A stretch of DNA of 64,000 nucleotides from the NCBI GenBank assembly GCA_041396125.1, contig JAWKZG010000012.1:124001-188000 (forward strand), read 5' to 3'. A program made the position numbers and the translations under genes. Below are positions 60,566-64,000 of the stretch, piece after piece. The stretch is from JAWKZG01 sp041396125. GTDB taxonomy: Bacteria; Pseudomonadota; Gammaproteobacteria; Competibacterales; Competibacteraceae. Position 1 is the stretch's first letter, and every line of letters starts with the position of its first letter. The notes below the pieces were generated by a model. The model saw only the letters and a program-made list of their open reading frames with translations, did not search any database and was not told the DNA's origin.

Positions 60566-61657
60566 TTAAACGCCTCCTACCAATTCGCCCTGTGTATTGA
60601 ACAGCAATATCTGGCCAGGCCCACAGCGCAAGTGCACCCGTTCACCAACTGCCGGTGCTTGCCCGCGGCGCAAAACCACGCGTAAATCGTTACCCTCCTC
60701 GAGCAGATGTACCAGGGTTTCCGCTCCCATTGGTTCGATAATGTCGGTGACCGCACTCAAGGTATCCGGGCCGGATTCAGAGGCTAATTCAAAAGCGCGC
60801 GGCCGGATACCTAAAGTCAGTGGTGCACCCGGCTCCAGCTGTGCTACGGCTGGATTGAGTGGAAGCCATATCTGCTGTTCGCCCATCTGAAAATGAGCCC
60901 TGTTGTCGCGTCGTTCCAGCAGAGTCACTTCCAGCAGATTCATTTGCGGGGTACCGATGAACCCGGCCACGAATAAACTGCGCGGGCGGGTAAAAATCTC
61001 GTGCGGTGTAGCAACTTGCTCCAGCACACCGTCGCGCATGACCGCAATCCGATCCGCCATGGTTAAGGCTTCCAGTTGATCGTGGGTGACGATAACCGTG
61101 GCTTTGGATAAACCTGACAACACTTCTTTGATCTGGCCGCGCATGGTCTGGCGCAGTTCAACATCGAGTCGACTCAACGGCTCATCGAACAGAAAACATT
61201 GCGGATCGCGGATGATAGCCCGACCTACTGCAACGCGTTGTTTCTCACCTTCGGCCAACTGGTTGGGCAAGCGCTTGAGAATACCGTCCAGTTCCAGGGT
61301 TTTGGCCGTTTGTTGCACGCGCTGACGAATCTCGGCGCGCGAGATTTTTTCAGCATGCAGTGGATAGGCCAGATTTTCAGCGACGGTAAGACTGGGATAC
61401 AAGGCATAAAACTGAAAAGCCATGGCAACATTGCGCTGGCGTGCCTGCAGTTCATTAACCCGCTGACCACCCAAAATAATATCGCCTTCGGTGGCTGTTT
61501 CCAGCCCTGCCACCATGCGCAGGGTAGTGGTTTTACCACAACCGGAAGGGCCAAGCAGACACAGAACCTCGCCGGCGGCGATTTCCAGATCCAGTTTGTT
61601 TACGGCAGCCAGTGCGCCGAAATGCTTGCTGAGTTGTTTTAATTGAATGGTAGACAT
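60566..61657 (-). CDS. ABC transporter ATP-binding protein (MalK/UgpC type)
   Basis: 363-residue CUT1-family ATPase with a C-terminal TOBE/regulatory domain. Walker A GPSGCGKTT, Q-loop FQFYALYPSLT, Walker B CFLFDEPLSRLDVELRQTM, H-loop VTHDQLEAL. The signature motif is atypical: LAEGEKQRVAVGRA in place of LSGGQ. Start overlaps the stop of the permease gene (TGATG), so they are coupled. Confidence 0.92.
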   Translation of the reverse strand: MSTIQLKQLSKHFGALAAVNKLDLEIAAGEVLCLLGPSGCGKTTTLRMVAGLETATEGDIILGGQRVNELQARQRNVAMAFQFYALYPSLTVAENLAYPLHAEKISRAEIRQRVQQTAKTLELDGILKRLPNQLAEGEKQRVAVGRAIIRDPQCFLFDEPLSRLDVELRQTMRGQIKEVLSGLSKATVIVTHDQLEALTMADRIAVMRDGVLEQVATPHEIFTRPRSLFVAGFIGTPQMNLLEVTLLERRDNRAHFQMGEQQIWLPLNPAVAQLEPGAPLTLGIRPRAFELASESGPDTLSAVTDIIEPMGAETLVHLLEEGNDLRVVLRRGQAPAVGERVHLRCGPGQILLFNTQGELVGGV

Positions 61658-62535
61658 CAGCGTTTGATCGTACCGAAAGTTACACCACGCAGTAGATGTT
61701 GCTGCAAGGCAAACGTCACTACGAAAACCGGAATTAAAAACAGGGTTTCGATAGCCGCCAGCAGGCCCCAGCGTACCCCGATATCGCCGCCGATGGTTTG
61801 CGCCATCGCGACCGGTACAGTGCGGGTTTCGACGCCGGTAAGCAGCAACGCGAACAGGAATTCATTCCAGGTCAGAATCAGGCCGAAGACTGCTGTAGCG
61901 GCAATACCGGCTTTCACCTGGGGCAGACAAATAGAGAAAAACACTTTGCGATCACTGCTGCCATCCATGCGGGCCGCATCCTCGACATCACGTGAAAGCT
62001 CGTCGAAAAAGCTTTTCATCATCCACACGGTAAATGGCAGATTAAACGCGGTATAGAGCAGAATAATACCGATATAGGTTCCGCTCAGGCCCGCTACCCG
62101 GAACATCAGAAAGATCGGGATAATCACCACAATAGGCGGCAGCATGCGGGTGGTCAGAATCACGAATAAATAGGTATCGTTGCCACGCAAGGGGTAACGC
62201 GAAAACGCATACGCGGCCAAAGTGCCGATAATGATCGCCAATAAAACACTGATACCTGCGATAAAAATCGAGTTAAAGAAAAACAGATCGAAGCCTGTGT
62301 CTACCGCTTCCTGCCCTTTGATATAGGTGCGGCTGAAGACACCGATAAAGTTCTCCAGTGTCGGTGTAAAAAACCACTTCGGTGGTACGGCCAGTGCGTC
62401 ATTATGGGTTTTGAATGCGGTCAGAATGATCCACAGCACCGGGAAGAAATAAATCAGGCTGACGATACCTGCCAGGGCTGTACGGCCCCAGCCGGCATGA
62501 CTGACGCTGTGTTTGTTCGATGCCCAAAATGCCAT
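61657..62535 (-). CDS. ABC sugar permease, MalG type
   Basis: 292 residues, six helices, second CUT1 permease. Start WGRTALAGIVSLIYFFPVLWIILTAFKT; EAA loop LSRDVEDAARMDGSSDRKVFFSICLPQVKAGIAAT; GLILTWNEFLFALLLTG near the C-terminus. One base separates it from the upstream permease gene. Confidence 0.93.
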   Translation of the reverse strand: MAFWASNKHSVSHAGWGRTALAGIVSLIYFFPVLWIILTAFKTHNDALAVPPKWFFTPTLENFIGVFSRTYIKGQEAVDTGFDLFFFNSIFIAGISVLLAIIIGTLAAYAFSRYPLRGNDTYLFVILTTRMLPPIVVIIPIFLMFRVAGLSGTYIGIILLYTAFNLPFTVWMMKSFFDELSRDVEDAARMDGSSDRKVFFSICLPQVKAGIAATAVFGLILTWNEFLFALLLTGVETRTVPVAMAQTIGGDIGVRWGLLAAIETLFLIPVFVVTFALQQHLLRGVTFGTIKR

Positions 62536-62536
62536 A

Positions 62537-63574
62537 TCAGGCCTCCCGCGTCCGGCGGTTGACGAAATACAAATAGAGATTAGTCAACACGATTACGATA
62601 AATAGCAGAATATACGCCAGTGCCGAGGACTGGCTGGTTTTGAAATACTGAAATGCCTGCCGGTATACGTAAACGGCGATGGTTTCGGTTGAGGTGCCAG
62701 GGCCGCCTTCGGTGATCAGAAACACCACGTCGAACAGTTTGAACGATTCTATGGTGCGAAAGAGCAACGCCAACAGCAGCAAACCCCGGATATAGGGGAA
62801 TGTAATTGTCCAAAACCGTCGCCACCAGGATGCCCGGTCGATTTCAGCCGCTTCGTAGAGATATTTCGGCACACTGACCAGCCCTGCCAGAACGAGCAGC
62901 ATGACAAACGGTGACCACATCCAGGCATCGGCAAAGACTATCGCGATGATGGCACCGGCAGGGGAATCGATCAAAATAAAGGGTTCGCCGGTAAACACGC
63001 GCACGGCCTGACTCAACAGGCCGAAAGTAGGCTCGTAGTAATAGCGGAAAAACGCCCCGACAGCGACAAAACTGAGCATCATCGGGGTTAGTACCAGCAT
63101 GAGTAAAATCCGCCGGCCTGGAAAATCTTTTTCGAACAGCAGTGCCAGTAAAAAACCAACGATCATCTGGGCTCCAACAGTCAGCGCGACAATCAGGGCC
63201 GTTGTCTGCAAACTTTCCCAGACAGCACTGTCGGTGAGAATTTTTTCATAGTAATAAAAACCCGCAAAGCGGGGTGGTGCCAGACGGCTGGCGCGGTAAT
63301 GAAAAAAACTCAGCCCGAACGACCACATCAGCGGGAAAATATTCATCAGAAACAACAGAGCCAGCGCCGGTGCCACCAGCAGGCCGCCGGTATAACGGCC
63401 CCAGGCATTGACAACCAGGGTGAAGCAAACCAGCCCTGCTGCTGTCAGGCTGACCCAGAAGGCAACATCCAGCGGCAGCAGCCAGATCGATAGCGGGATA
63501 ATAAGCAGTGCGGCCACAAGTGCCAGTCGCCAATTATTCCAGGCAAAGGTATACCAAGGTGTTTTAGTGCTCAT
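62537..63574 (-). CDS. ABC sugar permease, MalF/UgpA type
   Basis: About 345 residues, first CUT1 permease. Two extra N-terminal helices, then PLMWSFGLSFFHY, ALIVALTVGAQMIVGFLLALLF, and the EAA loop PKYLYEAAEIDRASWWRRFWTITFPYIRG. Start ATG 63574; the GTG at 63610 would lie inside a hairpin, so I prefer the ATG although its ribosome binding site is weak. Confidence 0.92.
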   Translation of the reverse strand: MSTKTPWYTFAWNNWRLALVAALLIIPLSIWLLPLDVAFWVSLTAAGLVCFTLVVNAWGRYTGGLLVAPALALLFLMNIFPLMWSFGLSFFHYRASRLAPPRFAGFYYYEKILTDSAVWESLQTTALIVALTVGAQMIVGFLLALLFEKDFPGRRILLMLVLTPMMLSFVAVGAFFRYYYEPTFGLLSQAVRVFTGEPFILIDSPAGAIIAIVFADAWMWSPFVMLLVLAGLVSVPKYLYEAAEIDRASWWRRFWTITFPYIRGLLLLALLFRTIESFKLFDVVFLITEGGPGTSTETIAVYVYRQAFQYFKTSQSSALAYILLFIVIVLTNLYLYFVNRRTREA

Positions 63575-63592
63575 TAATGAGTGAATAGCTGC

Positions 63593-63660
63593 GTGGGCAA
63601 TATAGCCCACCCTGTCTGCTGCCTCCTCCTGTTGGTGGATGGAGGCGCAAGCCAGGGTGG
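63593..63660 (-). other. Nested stem-loops between the binding-protein and permease genes
   Basis: Two alternative structures share one arm. Outer: CCACCCTG (63607-63614) with CAGGGTGG (63653-63660), inside it GCCTCC with GGAGGC (63621-63646). Inner alternative: GTGGGC (63593-63598) with GCCCAC (63605-63610). No T run follows. Typical of a processing or attenuation element that keeps binding-protein expression above that of the permeases. Confidence 0.55.
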
Positions 63661-63675
63661 AAACTCAGAAGGGGA

Positions 63676-64000
63676 TTATTGAATCCGCCCCGCTTCTATC
63701 AGAAGCTCTTCCTGAAAATCGGCAATCGTGTCCAGGGCTTCTTTAGCGGATTTCTGGCCAGTGATGGCGAGATCGAATTCCTGTTGTTGTTCTACCAGTA
63801 ACTCAAAAAACTCGGGGATATGCCAGACATCGCGTTGCCAGTCCAGACTTGGACCGAAGGCGTGATTCCAGGGCCGGAAGGTGTTGTATTCGGGGGTGTT
63901 GTGCACACTGCGCAAGCCGCTCTGGCCGCCGGCCTGGGCAAACATCGTCTGCACGTCTTTGGATAGCCACCATTTCACGAACGCCAGGGCCTCTTGCAGC
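63676..64000 (-). CDS. ABC sugar-binding protein, C-terminal part (runs off the right edge)
   Basis: The frame is open to the window edge, so only the last ~108 residues are seen: EALAFVKWWLSKDVQTMFAQAGGQSGLRSVHN, RPWNHAFGPSLDWQRDVWHIPEF and the final QEEL-containing helix ending LLIEAGRIQ. KWW and QAGGQSGLRS with a tail repeating AKEALD are typical for extracellular solute-binding proteins of family 1. First gene (in transcription order) of the transporter operon seen here. Confidence 0.85.
   Translation of the reverse strand, partial: LQEALAFVKWWLSKDVQTMFAQAGGQSGLRSVHNTPEYNTFRPWNHAFGPSLDWQRDVWHIPEFFELLVEQQQEFDLAITGQKSAKEALDTIADFQEELLIEAGRIQ

Overview
The window reads as chromosomal DNA of a gammaproteobacterium. 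The gene orders are of the Pseudomonas-like type: a Chp/Pil chemosensory kinase with a CheW partner, lptD-surA-rsmA-apaG-apaH, etfBA, dut-coaBC against radC, glnK-amtB, hisBHAFIE-tatABC and yebC-ruvCAB. Base composition is moderate (a little above half G+C by eye). No prophage, insertion sequence, integron, tRNA, rRNA or CRISPR array is visible.

Layout. 1-4.5 kb: C-terminal part of a ChpA-type hybrid kinase, a CheW-like protein and a frameshifted murU. 4.6-11.4 kb: outer-membrane biogenesis and housekeeping (lptD, surA, rsmA, transaldolase, apaG, apaH). 11.4-16.7 kb: a membrane-lipid modification cluster with two intact cyclopropane-synthase-like methyltransferases, two small membrane proteins (DUF1475 and DUF2878 types), and two broken genes (DUF1365 and an FAD oxidoreductase). 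17-26 kb: comM, an HDAC-like deacetylase, a diheme cytochrome, a GNAT enzyme, an MFS transporter, a DedA protein, a TTC38-type TPR protein and gcvT. 26.8-35 kb: etfBA, dut, coaBC, radC, purH and a large MscS-type channel. 35-37.6 kb: two PII genes around amtB, with an NtrC/sigma-54 control region. 37.6-45 kb: ubiK, ggt, ubiA, a MoxR ATPase whose VWA partner (CoxE type) is a pseudogene, a GNAT-nitrilase fusion, and between these two genes a tandem pair of 13-codon genes encoding the same micropeptide. 45-50.3 kb: histidine biosynthesis (hisA frameshifted) and tatABC. 50.3-57.4 kb: DUF6494, gmhB, plsC, ruvBAC, yebC, a lipase-like hydrolase, nudB and an SGNH esterase, bracketed by two clusters of parS centromere sites. 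57.4-64 kb: an oxidoreductase, an amidohydrolase, a broken DUF1636 gene and a CUT1-type sugar ABC transporter running off the right edge.

Three observations stand out. (1) Two 42-bp genes at 43000-43041 and 43106-43147, each with a strong ribosome binding site, encode the identical peptide MKVKTNVRAGYGG using different synonymous codons. (2) There are five perfect and one degenerate parS sites, which suggests a position in the origin-proximal part of the chromosome. (3) There are many single-base indels and two nonsense codons in otherwise recognisable genes (murU, DUF1365, FAD oxidoreductase, comM start, GNAT-nitrilase end, coxE, hisA, Gfo/Idh, DUF1636). These mean either recent gene decay or systematic sequencing indels, and the sequence alone cannot fully separate the two.

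All family assignments rest on motif recognition by eye. No database search was run.
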